Part shown: piece after piece, positions 56,423 through 64,000 of the stretch
Layout of the letters: each line of letters begins with the position of its first letter
Numbering within the stretch: position 1 is the first letter of the stretch
From: Actinocrinis sp035653575
Lineage (GTDB): Bacteria > Actinomycetota > Actinomycetes > Streptomycetales > Catenulisporaceae
Reading direction: 5' to 3'
Length of the DNA stretch: 64,000 bases
Assembly (NCBI RefSeq): GCF_035653575.1
Contig: NZ_DASRBQ010000009.1
Location: 8,511-72,510 of the forward strand
Made by a program: the position numbers and the translations under genes
The notes under the pieces: model-generated
What the model saw: the letters and a program-made list of their open reading frames with translations, nothing else
Databases searched by the model: none
Told to the model about the DNA's origin: nothing

Positions 56423-56475
56423 TCAGGTCTCGGGGCGCTGGTGGTGAGGGCGTTCGTCGAGCCAGTGGCGGCGGC
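56241..56475. repeat. Decayed copies of the tetR 3' end
   Basis: CTTACGCYCCGTCAG begins at 56241, 56330 and 56412; the last copy contains the stop of the tetR gene. The first copy also matches about 45 further bases of the gene (GGTGGTGAGGRCRTTCGTCGAGCCAGTGG pattern at about 56268-56296 versus 56439-56467). Spacing 89 and 82 bases. Confidence 0.7.
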
Positions 56476-57316
56476 CGAGCGAGATGAGTCGCAGCTGCAT
56501 GCGTGCCGCTTCCACGATGGCCTGCTCGTTCTGCCGTGTCCCGGTGCCGGCGTGCGTTTCAATGCCGGCCGCACTTACCCCGCCCCCCACTTCGGTCGGC
56601 TCCACGCCGAGGCGCGGCTCGCCGGTCGTCGCCTCCAGGATCGCGGTCGCGGTCAGCATCGTGTGGTTGACGTAGAGCTCTGCCAAGATACGGATCTCGT
56701 TCGCCGACCAGCCCGTCGAATCCGGCTGCGCGGACAGGTCCTCGACCAGGTCGCGCACGAAGCCGTCCAGTTCGGCGGCGATGGCGGCGCGCACAGCCGC
56801 GACTCCGCCGTGGCGCTCGCGGGCGAGGAAGCGGAAGTGCGCGGGCTGCTCGTGCACGTGCTCGGCGATCACGTCCACGGACCGGCCGATCACGTCGTCC
56901 ACGTCACCGCCCTGCGCGCGGATCTCCCGCACCATGGCGCGCAAGCTGCCGAAGGACTCCTCGACCAGCGCGACGCCGAGCGCCGCGATGTCGGGAAAGT
57001 GCCGATAGAACGCGGCCGGAGCGATGCCCGCAGCACGGGTGACCTCGCGCAAGCCGAGGCTGCTGAGGCTCTGCTGCTCCAGCAGTTGAAGCGCGGAGTC
57101 GAGCAGTGCCTGGCGGGTCCGCTGCTTTCGCACCTGCCGGACGCCGGCGGCGACCTCGGTTCCGCTGGCGTGCGCCGTTCCAGCCTCGGCCGTGGCCCCG
57201 GTCTCCAGCTCGGCTTCGTCCTCGGCCCCGGCCTCGACGTCAAACGCGGCGCCAAGCGTCCCGAGCCTGATGTCGGCGGGCGCCGGACCTGCCTTTTCGC
57301 GGTGCGGATGGCTCAT
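56423..57316 (-). CDS. TetR-family regulator
   Basis: 297 residues from the ATG at 57316 (an in-frame TTG three codons earlier is possible). The first 60 residues are an acidic, Ala/Glu-rich extension. HTH about 65-115: RTRQALLDSALQLLEQQSLSSLGLREVTRAAGIAPAAFYRHFPDIAALG. The ligand domain includes FRFLARERHGG, reminiscent of the lipid-related TetR branch, and an insert around 235-265. Divergent from the two small membrane proteins at 57471, with two matching AACRACTGTT sites between them. Its 3' end is duplicated in decayed form downstream. Confidence 0.88.
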   Translation of the reverse strand: MSHPHREKAGPAPADIRLGTLGAAFDVEAGAEDEAELETGATAEAGTAHASGTEVAAGVRQVRKQRTRQALLDSALQLLEQQSLSSLGLREVTRAAGIAPAAFYRHFPDIAALGVALVEESFGSLRAMVREIRAQGGDVDDVIGRSVDVIAEHVHEQPAHFRFLARERHGGVAAVRAAIAAELDGFVRDLVEDLSAQPDSTGWSANEIRILAELYVNHTMLTATAILEATTGEPRLGVEPTEVGGGVSAAGIETHAGTGTRQNEQAIVEAARMQLRLISLGRRHWLDERPHHQRPET

Positions 57317-57336
57317 GTGGCCCAACTCACTCGGTA

Positions 57337-57391
57337 AACGACTGTTCTCCCACTCGTGGCAGGGTATCCTGGATTTCAGTGAACAACTGTT
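57337..57391. promoter_or_regulatory. Pair of TetR operator candidates and promoter
   Basis: AACGACTGTT (57337-57346) and AACAACTGTT (57382-57391), near-palindromic direct repeats. Between them TATCCT (57365-57370) is 17 bp after CTGTTC (57342-57347), a possible rightward promoter overlapping the first site. Confidence 0.5.
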
Positions 57392-57470
57392 ACGGATTTA
57401 GGCGACGACGCCTAGCTGTCGCTGCCACTGCTACCGGTCGCGACCCAACCGCGGCCCGGAAGGCGGAACC

Positions 57471-57650
57471 ATGATTCTCCTGATGGCGGGACTCACCGTG
57501 TTCGCCCTGATCATGGGCGCCCTGTCCCTCGTCTCTGGGCCCGTCGCGCTCGCGCTGACGGCGCTCATCGGCGGCTGGCTGCTCCTGTTCGCGGCCCGCA
57601 CCGCCCTGTCCAACACCAGCCTCTTCCGCAAGGGGGTGCGTCGTGGCTGA
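57471..57650 (+). CDS. Small membrane protein
   Basis: 59 residues, too short to stand out but well supported by context. Two hydrophobic helices: the first from MILLMAGLTVFALIMGALSL, the second ALALTALIGGWLLLFAART, and a basic end (FRKGVRRG). Preceded by GGAAGGCGGAACC. Its end overlaps the next gene's GTG by eight bases, so the two are coupled. No family recognised. Likely controlled by the divergent TetR protein. Confidence 0.65.
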   Translation: MILLMAGLTVFALIMGALSLVSGPVALALTALIGGWLLLFAARTALSNTSLFRKGVRRG

Positions 57651-58017
57651 CCTCATCTCGAACCACGCCGGTTCGTCGAACCGCGCTGTCTCGTCAAACC
57701 GCGCTGTCTCGTCGAACCACACAGCCTCGTTGAACCGCACTGTCGCCTCGAACGGCCAGACCCGCGACACGGCCCGCGACAACAGCGGCAAGTCCGTCGT
57801 CGCGTTCATCAGCGGGCTCGTCGGGCTGCTGGTCGGCAACCTCGTGCTCGGCCCGCTCGCGATCGGCCTCGGCATCGCCGCGCTGCGCGGCGCCAACCCG
57901 CGCCGCGGCCGCGCCGTGCTGGCGATCGTGCTCGGCGTCGCAGACCTTGCCGTCTTCGCGTTCCTCACCCTGCACTCGGAAGCCGGGCACGGCGTGCTGT
58001 GGAAGTTCGGGTCCTGA
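57643..58017 (+). CDS. DUF4190-like membrane protein with six-residue repeats
   Basis: 124 residues from a GTG with AAGGGGG upstream. Residues 8-37 are Ser/Asn/Arg-rich repeats with period six (SSNRAV, SSNRAV, SSNHTA, SLNRTV). Two membrane helices follow (about 50-75 and 85-106), with GLVGLLVGNLVLGPLAIGLGIAALRGANPRRGRAVLAIVLGVADL matching the DUF4190 pattern of short membrane proteins. Function unknown. Coupled with the 59-residue gene before it. Confidence 0.75.
   Translation: MADLISNHAGSSNRAVSSNRAVSSNHTASLNRTVASNGQTRDTARDNSGKSVVAFISGLVGLLVGNLVLGPLAIGLGIAALRGANPRRGRAVLAIVLGVADLAVFAFLTLHSEAGHGVLWKFGS
57673..57744 (+). repeat. Four 18-bp tandem repeats
   Basis: TCGTCGAACCGCGCTGTC-type units at 57673, 57691, 57709 and 57727; the first two differ by one base. 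They code for the six-residue repeats of the DUF4190-like protein. Confidence 0.8.
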
Positions 58018-58048
58018 GCTCGACTTTTCCGACGGGTGCGGCGCCGAT

Positions 58049-58065
58049 CCGTGAAAGATTCACGG
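58049..58065. promoter_or_regulatory. Palindrome upstream of GH30 gene
   Basis: CCGTGAA-AGA-TTCACGG, perfect seven-base arms. It is 32 bases after the DUF4190 stop and 126 bases before the GH30 start; either an operator for the hydrolase or a weak terminator. Confidence 0.45.
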
Positions 58066-58190
58066 TCATGCTGGCCGTACTCCGCCCGCAGAGCGCTTCC
58101 CGTTGAGTCCCCGCGGCGCCCTTCGTACCTTCTCCCTGGCTGGTCAGACACGAGGTCCGGCCGGCCGTCGAGAAGGGAGGGCGCGCCGCC

Positions 58191-60110
58191 GTGTCCACGA
58201 CCGAACGGGTTGCCCACATCACGGCGCGCCGCTGGAACGCGGTACGCGCGCCGCTCGCCGTGTTGCTCGTCGCCAGTGGCTTGACCATCGCCGTGTCGCA
58301 GTCGCAATCGGCCTACGCCGCCGGAACCGTGACGATCAACGGGGCGACGACATATCAGAGCATTACCGGATTCGGTGCCTCCGAGGCCTTCGGCGAAGCG
58401 TCGACGGTCATGAGCGCCTCCGCAGCGGTCCAGCAGCAGGTGCTCAGCCTGCTCTACAGCCCGACCTCCGGAGCCGGACTGACCATGCTGCGCAACGAGA
58501 TCAGCGCCGACTCGGGCAGCACCATCGAGCCGACCTCGCCGGGCAGCCCCACCGCCGCCCCGTCGTACGTGTCGCTGGCCTCGATCAACCAGGACCAGGG
58601 CCAGCTGTGGTTCGCCCAGCAGATCAAGAGCCTCTACGGCGTCAACAACGTCTTCGCCGACGCCTGGAGCGCCCCCGCGTTCATGAAGACCAACAACTCC
58701 ACCAGCAACGGCGGAGCGGTGTGCGGCCTGACCGGTGCCACGTGCGGTAGCGGCAACTGGGTGCAGGCGTACTCCAACTACCTGGTCCAGTACGCCCAGG
58801 ACTATGCGGCCGCGGGCGTCCCGCTCACCTACATCGGTCCCGAGAACGAGGCCAACCTCTCGACGAGCTACGACAGCATGCAGCTGAGCCCGTCGCAGAC
58901 CGCGCAGCTGCTCGACACGCTCGGCCCCGCCGTGGCGAATTCCGGCCTGTCCACGCAGGTGGAGTGCTGCGCGACGGAGGGTTGGGACTACGCGAGCCAG
59001 TACGCGTCCGCGATCGCGAGTGACTCGACCGCCAACTCGTATACCAAGGTGCTGACCAGCCACGGCTACACCGCGGCGCCGACCTCGCCGCTGTCCGGCT
59101 GGAGCAAGCCGACCTGGCAGACCGAGTGGTCCACGTTCGACGGCTTCAACTCGGCCTGGGACGACGGCAGCGACGCCTCCGGCTTCACCTGGGCGCAGCA
59201 CATCCACCAGGGCCTGACCGGCGCGAACCTGAGCGCCTTCCTGTACTGGTGGGGCAGCACCACCCCGTCCGAGAACGGCGACAACGAGGGCCTGCTGGAG
59301 ATCAACGGCTCCTCGGTCATCCCGACCGGCCGGCTCTGGGCCTTCGCCAACTACAGCCGCTACATCCACCCCGGCGCGACCCGCATCGCCGCCACCACCG
59401 CGGACAGCGGCCTGAACCTCAGCGCGTACAAGAACACCGACGGCACCGTCGCAGTGGTCGTACTCAACACCGCGAACAGCGCCGACACGGTCAGCTACGC
59501 GCTGCAGAACGCCGGCATCACCAGCGGAACCGTGACGCCGGTGCTGACCAACGGCTCGAACAACGCGGCCGCGCAGACCGCGATCCCGCTCTCCGGCGGA
59601 TCGTTCAGCGCCAGCATTCCGGCGCGTTCGCTGGTGACGTACGTGATCTCGGGCAGCGGCAGCTCCGGCAGCCCCTCGGCGAGCCCGAGCACGAGCCCGT
59701 CGTCCTCGCCGTCCTCGTCCCCGTCCGCCTCTCCCTCCTCCTCCCCGTCGTCTTCGCCCTCCGCCTCGCCGAGCGCGAGCACCGGCGGCGCGACGTGCAA
59801 CGTCTCGTACGTGAAGTCCAGCGAGTGGCCCGGCGGCTTCGTCGCGAACCTGACCATCAAGAACACCGGCACATCAACCATCAATGGCTGGACACTCAAG
59901 TTCGCCTATCCCGGCGACCAGAAGGTGACCAATGCCTGGAGCACGACGGTGACGCAGAGCGGAACAGCGGTCACCGCCACGAACGTCTCCTACGACGGGA
60001 CGATCAGTCCAGGCGGAACCGTCTCGGTCGGCTGGCAGGGCACCTGGACAAGCAGCGACGCGACGCCGACGGCCTTCACGCTCAACGGAGCCGCCTGTTC
60101 GACGTCGTAA
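58191..60110 (+). CDS. Secreted GH30 hydrolase with C-terminal CBM2
   Basis: 639 residues from a GTG preceded by GGGAGG. Signal peptide (about 1-44, cut after AYA). GH30 catalytic part about 45-495: QSITGFGASEAFGEAS start, acid/base Glu220 in GPENEA, nucleophile Glu312 in WQTEWST, and the side beta-domain ending in SLVTYVISG. A Ser/Pro linker (about 500-535) leads to a CBM2-type cellulose-binding domain (about 538-639) with Trp at the binding face (WPGGF, INGWTLKF, VGWQGTW). The GH30 family includes xylanases and beta-1,6-glucanases; the Cys-containing loops and the sequence around the acids fit an extracellular xylan-active type, but this is not certain. It acts on plant biomass outside the cell. 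Confidence 0.9.
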   Translation: MSTTERVAHITARRWNAVRAPLAVLLVASGLTIAVSQSQSAYAAGTVTINGATTYQSITGFGASEAFGEASTVMSASAAVQQQVLSLLYSPTSGAGLTMLRNEISADSGSTIEPTSPGSPTAAPSYVSLASINQDQGQLWFAQQIKSLYGVNNVFADAWSAPAFMKTNNSTSNGGAVCGLTGATCGSGNWVQAYSNYLVQYAQDYAAAGVPLTYIGPENEANLSTSYDSMQLSPSQTAQLLDTLGPAVANSGLSTQVECCATEGWDYASQYASAIASDSTANSYTKVLTSHGYTAAPTSPLSGWSKPTWQTEWSTFDGFNSAWDDGSDASGFTWAQHIHQGLTGANLSAFLYWWGSTTPSENGDNEGLLEINGSSVIPTGRLWAFANYSRYIHPGATRIAATTADSGLNLSAYKNTDGTVAVVVLNTANSADTVSYALQNAGITSGTVTPVLTNGSNNAAAQTAIPLSGGSFSASIPARSLVTYVISGSGSSGSPSASPSTSPSSSPSSSPSASPSSSPSSSPSASPSASTGGATCNVSYVKSSEWPGGFVANLTIKNTGTSTINGWTLKFAYPGDQKVTNAWSTTVTQSGTAVTATNVSYDGTISPGGTVSVGWQGTWTSSDATPTAFTLNGAACSTS

Positions 60111-60186
60111 CGCAACCACCGCTCGCCTAACCCATTGACCGAATAATCCCGTACTCATGCCGAACGCCACGCGCTACCGTGGCCGG

Positions 60187-61512
60187 ATGACCAAGACCGA
60201 CGCCGCTCCCCGCGTGGCGTTCGGCATGAGAGCCCTGAGAGAACACCCGCTGCTGCGTGGCCGGATCGCGGTCGCGCTGCTGTTTCTCCTTTACGGCGTC
60301 ATCCTCGGCTCCTGGACCGCACGGATCCCGGCCGTCAAGCAGCGGCTCGGCGTCAGCGACGGCCAGCTCAGCCTGGCGCTGCTCGCCTTCGCCGCCGGGG
60401 CGATCGTCGGCATGCAGGCGGTGGGCCGGCTCGTGGACCGATACGGCAGCAGGCGCGTCATGCTTCCGGCCGCGCTCGTGGACGGCGCGCTGCTGCTCGG
60501 CCCGGCGTTCGCGCCGGACCTGCCGCTGCTCGTGCTGGCGCTGTTCGGCTTTGGCGCGGTGCACGGCACGCTCAACGTCGCGATGAACGCGAACGCGGTC
60601 GAGGTGCAACGCGCCTGGGGAAGGCCGATCATCTCCTCGTTTCACGCGGTGTACAGCATCGGCGGCTTCATAGGCTCCGCGCTAGGCGGCGTGTACGCGC
60701 GCGCCGGGCTTGGCCCGGCGGTGAGCTTCGCGACCGTCACGGGGCTGGTCGTGCTTGGAGTCGGCTGGTCATCGCGATGGGCTCTATCGCAACAGGCGAT
60801 GACAGCCCTGAACGGAGCCGGTCCCGCTGAGCCGCAGTCACCGCAGCCTGCTGACTCGACGCCACCTTCCACCCGCACCACCTCGTCTCCGGCGCCTTCT
60901 TCGTCTCCGTCTCCGCTCACCCGCCTGCGGACTTTCCTCGCTCCGTCCGGCGCGATCCTCTTCCTGGGCGCGCTAGCGTTCTGCTGCCTGGTCGGAGAGG
61001 GCGCGGCGGCGGACTGGAGCGCGGTCTATCTGCGCGACAATCTGCACACCAGCGCCGGATTCGCCGCCACCGCCTACGCCGCGTTCGCGATCGCGATGAC
61101 CGCGGGCCGGCTGGTGGGGGACCGGCTCACCGCGGCACTCGGGCCCGTCCGCCTAGTGCGCGGCTGCGGTGTCCTCGCCTCGGTCGGCCTCGCCGCCGGA
61201 CTGCTCGTCAACGCGCCGATTGCCGGAGTCATCGGCTTCGCGTGCCTGGGCGCGGGCCTGTCCTGCATCGTTCCGCAGGTGTTCTCCACGGCGGGTAGCC
61301 GCGATCCGGCCCGCGCGGGCGAGGCGATCGCGCGCGTTGCCAGCCTCGGCTTCATCGGTTTCGTCGTCGGGCCGATCGTCATCGGCGGCGTCGCGGAACT
61401 CGTCGGGCTGCCGGCGGCGCTCGCGATCCCGGTCGTGCTGGTGATGGCGGTCGCGCTGGCGGCCCCGGCGCTGCGCCCGGCCGCTCCGGGCACCGTTACC
61501 CTGGACCGATGA
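60187..61512 (+). CDS. MFS transporter
   Basis: 441 residues from the ATG at 60187. A TACCGT box ends six bases before it, so a leaderless transcript is likely; an ATG ten codons earlier is the alternative. Twelve membrane helices in two halves joined by a Pro/Ser/Thr-rich loop (about 215-245). First-helix area LLFLLYGVILGSWTARIPAVKQRLGVSDGQLSLALLAF and the GRLVDRYGSRRVMLPAAL loop fit the YbjJ-like group of MFS proteins. Substrate unknown. Its end overlaps the GNAT gene by four bases. Confidence 0.9.
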   Translation: MTKTDAAPRVAFGMRALREHPLLRGRIAVALLFLLYGVILGSWTARIPAVKQRLGVSDGQLSLALLAFAAGAIVGMQAVGRLVDRYGSRRVMLPAALVDGALLLGPAFAPDLPLLVLALFGFGAVHGTLNVAMNANAVEVQRAWGRPIISSFHAVYSIGGFIGSALGGVYARAGLGPAVSFATVTGLVVLGVGWSSRWALSQQAMTALNGAGPAEPQSPQPADSTPPSTRTTSSPAPSSSPSPLTRLRTFLAPSGAILFLGALAFCCLVGEGAAADWSAVYLRDNLHTSAGFAATAYAAFAIAMTAGRLVGDRLTAALGPVRLVRGCGVLASVGLAAGLLVNAPIAGVIGFACLGAGLSCIVPQVFSTAGSRDPARAGEAIARVASLGFIGFVVGPIVIGGVAELVGLPAALAIPVVLVMAVALAAPALRPAAPGTVTLDR

Positions 61513-61985
61513 TCAGAACCGCCACTTCGGACGACGTACCGGCAATCCTCACCATGATCCGCGAGCTCGCCGAATACGAGCGTGCTCCCCACGAGGTGAC
61601 AGCAACCGAGGAGCATCTGCGTACCGCGCTGTTCGGTGAGAATCCCGCCGTGTACGCGCTCATCGCCGAGAACGACGACACCGGTGAAGCGGTCGGCTTC
61701 GCGATGTGGTTCCTGAACTTCTCCACCTGGCTCGGCCGACACGGCGTCTACTTGGAAGACCTGTACGTCAAGCCGCACGCCCGCGGTGAAGGGCACGGCC
61801 GTGCGCTGCTCACCCGGCTCGCGCAGATCGCGGTCGAGCGCGGCTGCGGCCGGGTCGAGTGGGCGGTGCTGGACTGGAACGAGCCGTCGATCGGCTTCTA
61901 CAAGTCGCTCGGCGCGGTGCCGATGGACGAGTGGACGATCTTCCGCCTCACCGGCGACTCCCTCGCCCGCCTGGCCGCGTCCTAG
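61509..61985 (+). CDS. GNAT-family N-acetyltransferase
   Basis: 158 residues. GNAT fold: IRTATSDDVPAILTMIRELAEYERAPHEV, strand 4 with VYLEDLYVKPHARGEGHGRALLTRLAQIAV carrying the acetyl-CoA loop (RGEGHG), and DWNEPSIGFYKSLGAVPMDEW at the end. This matches the diamine/spermidine-type acetyltransferase branch common in bacteria. Acetyl transfer from acetyl-CoA to an amine is expected; the substrate is open. Translationally coupled with the MFS gene, which suggests that the pair handles one compound. Confidence 0.92.
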   Translation: MIRTATSDDVPAILTMIRELAEYERAPHEVTATEEHLRTALFGENPAVYALIAENDDTGEAVGFAMWFLNFSTWLGRHGVYLEDLYVKPHARGEGHGRALLTRLAQIAVERGCGRVEWAVLDWNEPSIGFYKSLGAVPMDEWTIFRLTGDSLARLAAS

Positions 61986-62031
61986 GCCCGGTTTGGAACC
62001 TCTCGCCTGGGCCACTCTCCAAACCGGGCCC
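61986..62031 (+). terminator. Hairpin after the GNAT gene
   Basis: Perfect 12-base arms (61986-61997, 62020-62031) around a 22-base loop, directly after the stop at 61985. Confidence 0.6.
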
Positions 62032-62169
62032 AGGCCTGGCGGCGCGGTCCGTTTCAGCGGCCGGTCCCGGCGGCCGCCCAGGCTATGCGAGCACCTTGCT
62101 CTCCCCTGCTGACCAGCCGCTTTCTTCCTCCGCGAGCGATCTGTCAGTGCCTCGCGGCACCATGGGGAC

Positions 62170-63762
62170 ATGCTCTTCGCCGAGGTCGTCCAAGTCTCCG
62201 CCGCCGTCGCGGCGACTCGGTCGCGCCTGGCCAAGGTCGACGCGCTGGCCGGCATCCTGCGCGCCGCCGCCTCGAGCGAGCAGGCTCCGGCCGCGGTTCG
62301 CGTCGTCGTGGCGTTCCTCGTCGGCGTGCCGCTGCAGGGGCGCTTCGGGACCGGATGGCGCACTTTGGTCCAGCTGGACGCGGCACCTGCCGCCGAGCCC
62401 ACGCTGACCGTCGGCGAGGTGGACACCGCCCTGGAAAGCCTCGCGGGCACCTCGGGAACCGGCTCGCGCGGGCGTCGCGGCGAGCTGCTCGGCGCACTGC
62501 TGCGGGCCGCCACCGCAGAGGAGCAGAACTTCCTGCTGCGGCTGCTTACCGGTGAGCTGCGGCAGGGCGCGCTCGAAGGCGTCATGCTCGACGCGGTCGC
62601 CAAGGCTGCGGACGTGCCCGGTGAACAGGTCCGCCGGGCCTTCATGCTCTCCGGCTCGCTGCCCGACACCGCCGCGGCCGCGCTGCACGGCGGCCCGGAC
62701 GCGCTCGCCGCCTTCGCCCTGCAGATCGGCCGGCCGATACGCCCGATGCTCGCTTCTCCGGCCGAGTCGCTGCCGGACGCGCTCACCGAACTCGGCGAGG
62801 TGAGCGTCGAGTACAAGCTGGACGGCGCGCGAATACAGGTGCACCGCCGCGGCCAGCAGGTCAACATCTTCACCAGAACGCTGCGAGAGATCACCACAAG
62901 CGTGCCAGAGCTCGTCGAACTGGTCCGCGCGCTGCCCTGCGAGACGCTGGTGCTCGACGGCGAAACCCTGGCGCTGACCGACGAGGGCCGGCCGCGGCCG
63001 TTCCAGGAGACGATGAGCCGCTTCGGCGCCACCTCCGAGCGCGATCTGCTGCTGCATCCGTACTTCTTCGACTGCCTGCATCTCGACGGCGTGGACCTGC
63101 TCGACGCGCCGCTGACCGAACGCCAGGCCGCCCTGCAGCGCGTCGCCGGGCCATACGTCATCCCCGGCGCGTACCGGCCGAGCCAGGACGAGGCGCAGGA
63201 TCTGCTCGCGGCGGCGCTCGCAGCGGGACACGAAGGCGTCATGGTCAAGGCGCTCGACGCGCCCTACGCGGCCGGCCGCCGCGGTCGCTCCTGGCAGAAG
63301 GTCAAGCCGGTGCACACCCTCGACCTGGTCGTCCTCGCCGCGGAATGGGGCCACGGCCGCCGCACCGGGTACCTGTCCAACCTGCACCTCGGCGCGCGCG
63401 ACCCGGACGGCGGTCCGCCGATCATGGTCGGCAAGACCTTCAAGGGCCTCACCGACGAGCTGCTGGCCTGGCAGACCGAGCAGTTCCCCAAGATCGAGCA
63501 GCGGCGCACCGACTGGACCGTGTACCTGCGGCCTGAACTGGTCGTCGAGATCGAGCTCGACGGGGTGCAGGTCAGCCCGCGCTATCCCGGCGGGGTCGCG
63601 CTGCGCTTCGCCCGCGTGCTGCGCTACCGCCCGGACAAGGACGCCGCGGACGCCGACACGATCACCTCTGTGCGCGCCCTGCTCCCGGCGCGCGAGCCGG
63701 GCGATTCGGCGCCGGATTCCGGCTCAGCGGCTGGTGAGGCGGCGGATGCCGAAGAGGCTTGA
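62170..63762 (+). CDS. ligB: ATP-dependent DNA ligase (LigB type)
   Basis: 530 residues. N-terminal DNA-binding part (1-175), adenylation domain with motif I EYKLDGAR (Lys216), motif III VLDGETLAL, motif IV EGVMVKA, motif V WQKVKP, and OB-fold C terminus ending around 500 with motif VI-like RFARVLRYRPDKDA. Length and order match actinobacterial LigB, which seals nicks with ATP and is not essential beside the NAD-dependent LigA. A stand-alone gene with no Ku or polymerase neighbour. The C-terminal tail is acidic. Confidence 0.94.
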   Translation: MLFAEVVQVSAAVAATRSRLAKVDALAGILRAAASSEQAPAAVRVVVAFLVGVPLQGRFGTGWRTLVQLDAAPAAEPTLTVGEVDTALESLAGTSGTGSRGRRGELLGALLRAATAEEQNFLLRLLTGELRQGALEGVMLDAVAKAADVPGEQVRRAFMLSGSLPDTAAAALHGGPDALAAFALQIGRPIRPMLASPAESLPDALTELGEVSVEYKLDGARIQVHRRGQQVNIFTRTLREITTSVPELVELVRALPCETLVLDGETLALTDEGRPRPFQETMSRFGATSERDLLLHPYFFDCLHLDGVDLLDAPLTERQAALQRVAGPYVIPGAYRPSQDEAQDLLAAALAAGHEGVMVKALDAPYAAGRRGRSWQKVKPVHTLDLVVLAAEWGHGRRTGYLSNLHLGARDPDGGPPIMVGKTFKGLTDELLAWQTEQFPKIEQRRTDWTVYLRPELVVEIELDGVQVSPRYPGGVALRFARVLRYRPDKDAADADTITSVRALLPAREPGDSAPDSGSAAGEAADAEEA

Positions 63763-64000
63763 GGGCCGGGCTCAGCGGGCTGAACCACCATACGCCGGAG
63801 ACCAGAGAAAACCCTGGTACCGATTTTGCCTGAGCTAAACGATGCAGGCCTTCCCCCCACCGGGCGAAGCTGACACACTAGCTCATGATCAGACACCCCA
63901 CCCCGTCTGATCCATCACCCGGCGTGTGGATTCGTTCCCGCCGGAAGGGTCCCCGGCATCGCATCCCCCCCGTGATGCCGGGGACCGCCCCGTTTCCGGG
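63763..64000 (+). other. Hairpin-rich untranslated stretch at the window end
   Basis: No gene visible. Four successive hairpins can form: 63801-63818 (ACCAG/CTGGT), 63828-63849 (GCCTG/CAGGC), 63887-63912 (GATCAGAC/GTCTGATC) and the strong one at 63948-63986. It may be the structured leader of a gene beyond the window. Confidence 0.4.
63948..63986 (+). terminator. Stable hairpin, terminator or attenuator
   Basis: Perfect 13-base arms (63948-63960, 63974-63986) around a C-rich 13-base loop, 186 bases after the ligase stop; no T-run. Confidence 0.5.

Noticed and set aside
56119..56487. Rightward 122-codon frame between GH1 and tetR
   Set aside because: Runs through decayed repeats and into the tetR tail, with no family likeness or ribosome site.
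57390..59369. Long leftward open frame (659 codons) opposite the GH30 gene
   Set aside because: Low-complexity Arg/Val/Gly composition, no family signal, and it is antisense to a clearly real hydrolase; an artefact of high GC.
63763..64000. Known riboswitch class (cyclic di-AMP, cobalamin) at the window end
   Set aside because: The conserved cores of these classes as I know them are not found; only a generic structured leader can be proposed.

Overview
The window is chromosomal DNA from a high-GC, soil-type actinomycete. Supporting signs are the very GC-rich codon use, frequent GTG/TTG starts, F420-type oxidoreductases, Streptomyces-like families (DUF1876, DUF2277, OB-fold/KimA pair, alditol oxidase, GylR-type glycerol locus), several kinases and one-component regulators, and secreted glycoside hydrolases. 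A Streptomyces relative such as the Catenulispora/Actinospica group fits, but the species cannot be fixed from the sequence. I see no tRNA, rRNA, CRISPR array, transposase, phage gene or origin; gene order looks like an ordinary chromosome arm.

Layout. 1-9.1 kb: 5'-truncated PAS/PP2C phosphatase (SpoIIE type), convergent hybrid histidine kinase with two receiver modules (one degenerate), VOC protein, OB-fold protein and KimA-like potassium permease, then an ECF sigma factor with its own zinc-finger, membrane helix and outside domain. 9.2-18.7 kb: a signalling island made of a LuxR-type regulator with a degenerate receiver, a receiver-kinase-like fusion, a 1642-residue protein with two GHKL ATPase modules flanking two phosphoribosyltransferase-like modules, and a divergent HTH regulator. 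This is the most unusual locus here. 18.7-23 kb: DUF2277, zinc-ribbon membrane protein, APC permease.

23.1-30.2 kb: glycerol catabolism. gylR-glpK(2) runs leftward; glpF-glpK(1)-glpD runs rightward from a shared region carrying two matching palindromic operators. Glycerol enters through GlpF, is phosphorylated by GlpK and oxidised to DHAP by GlpD. 30.3-40.7 kb: a membrane pseudokinase with a ricin-like lectin domain, YceI, alditol oxidase, two tandem dehydrogenase/sugar-isomerase pairs with a divergent ROK regulator, and a beta-propeller protein.

40.8-51.7 kb: universal stress protein with a repeat-built small ORF and DUF1876, two PPOX/F420 enzymes, Nei-type glycosylase, MarR with FUSC-like exporter, cation diffusion facilitator, an active-looking Ser/Thr kinase, and TetR divergent from an MMPL transporter. 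51.8-64 kb: Pro/Gln-rich LytR_C protein ending at a 26-bp-arm perfect palindrome, GH1 beta-glucosidase, TetR divergent from two small membrane proteins, secreted GH30-CBM2 hydrolase, MFS transporter with GNAT acetyltransferase, ATP-dependent DNA ligase, and a hairpin-rich untranslated stretch running off the window.
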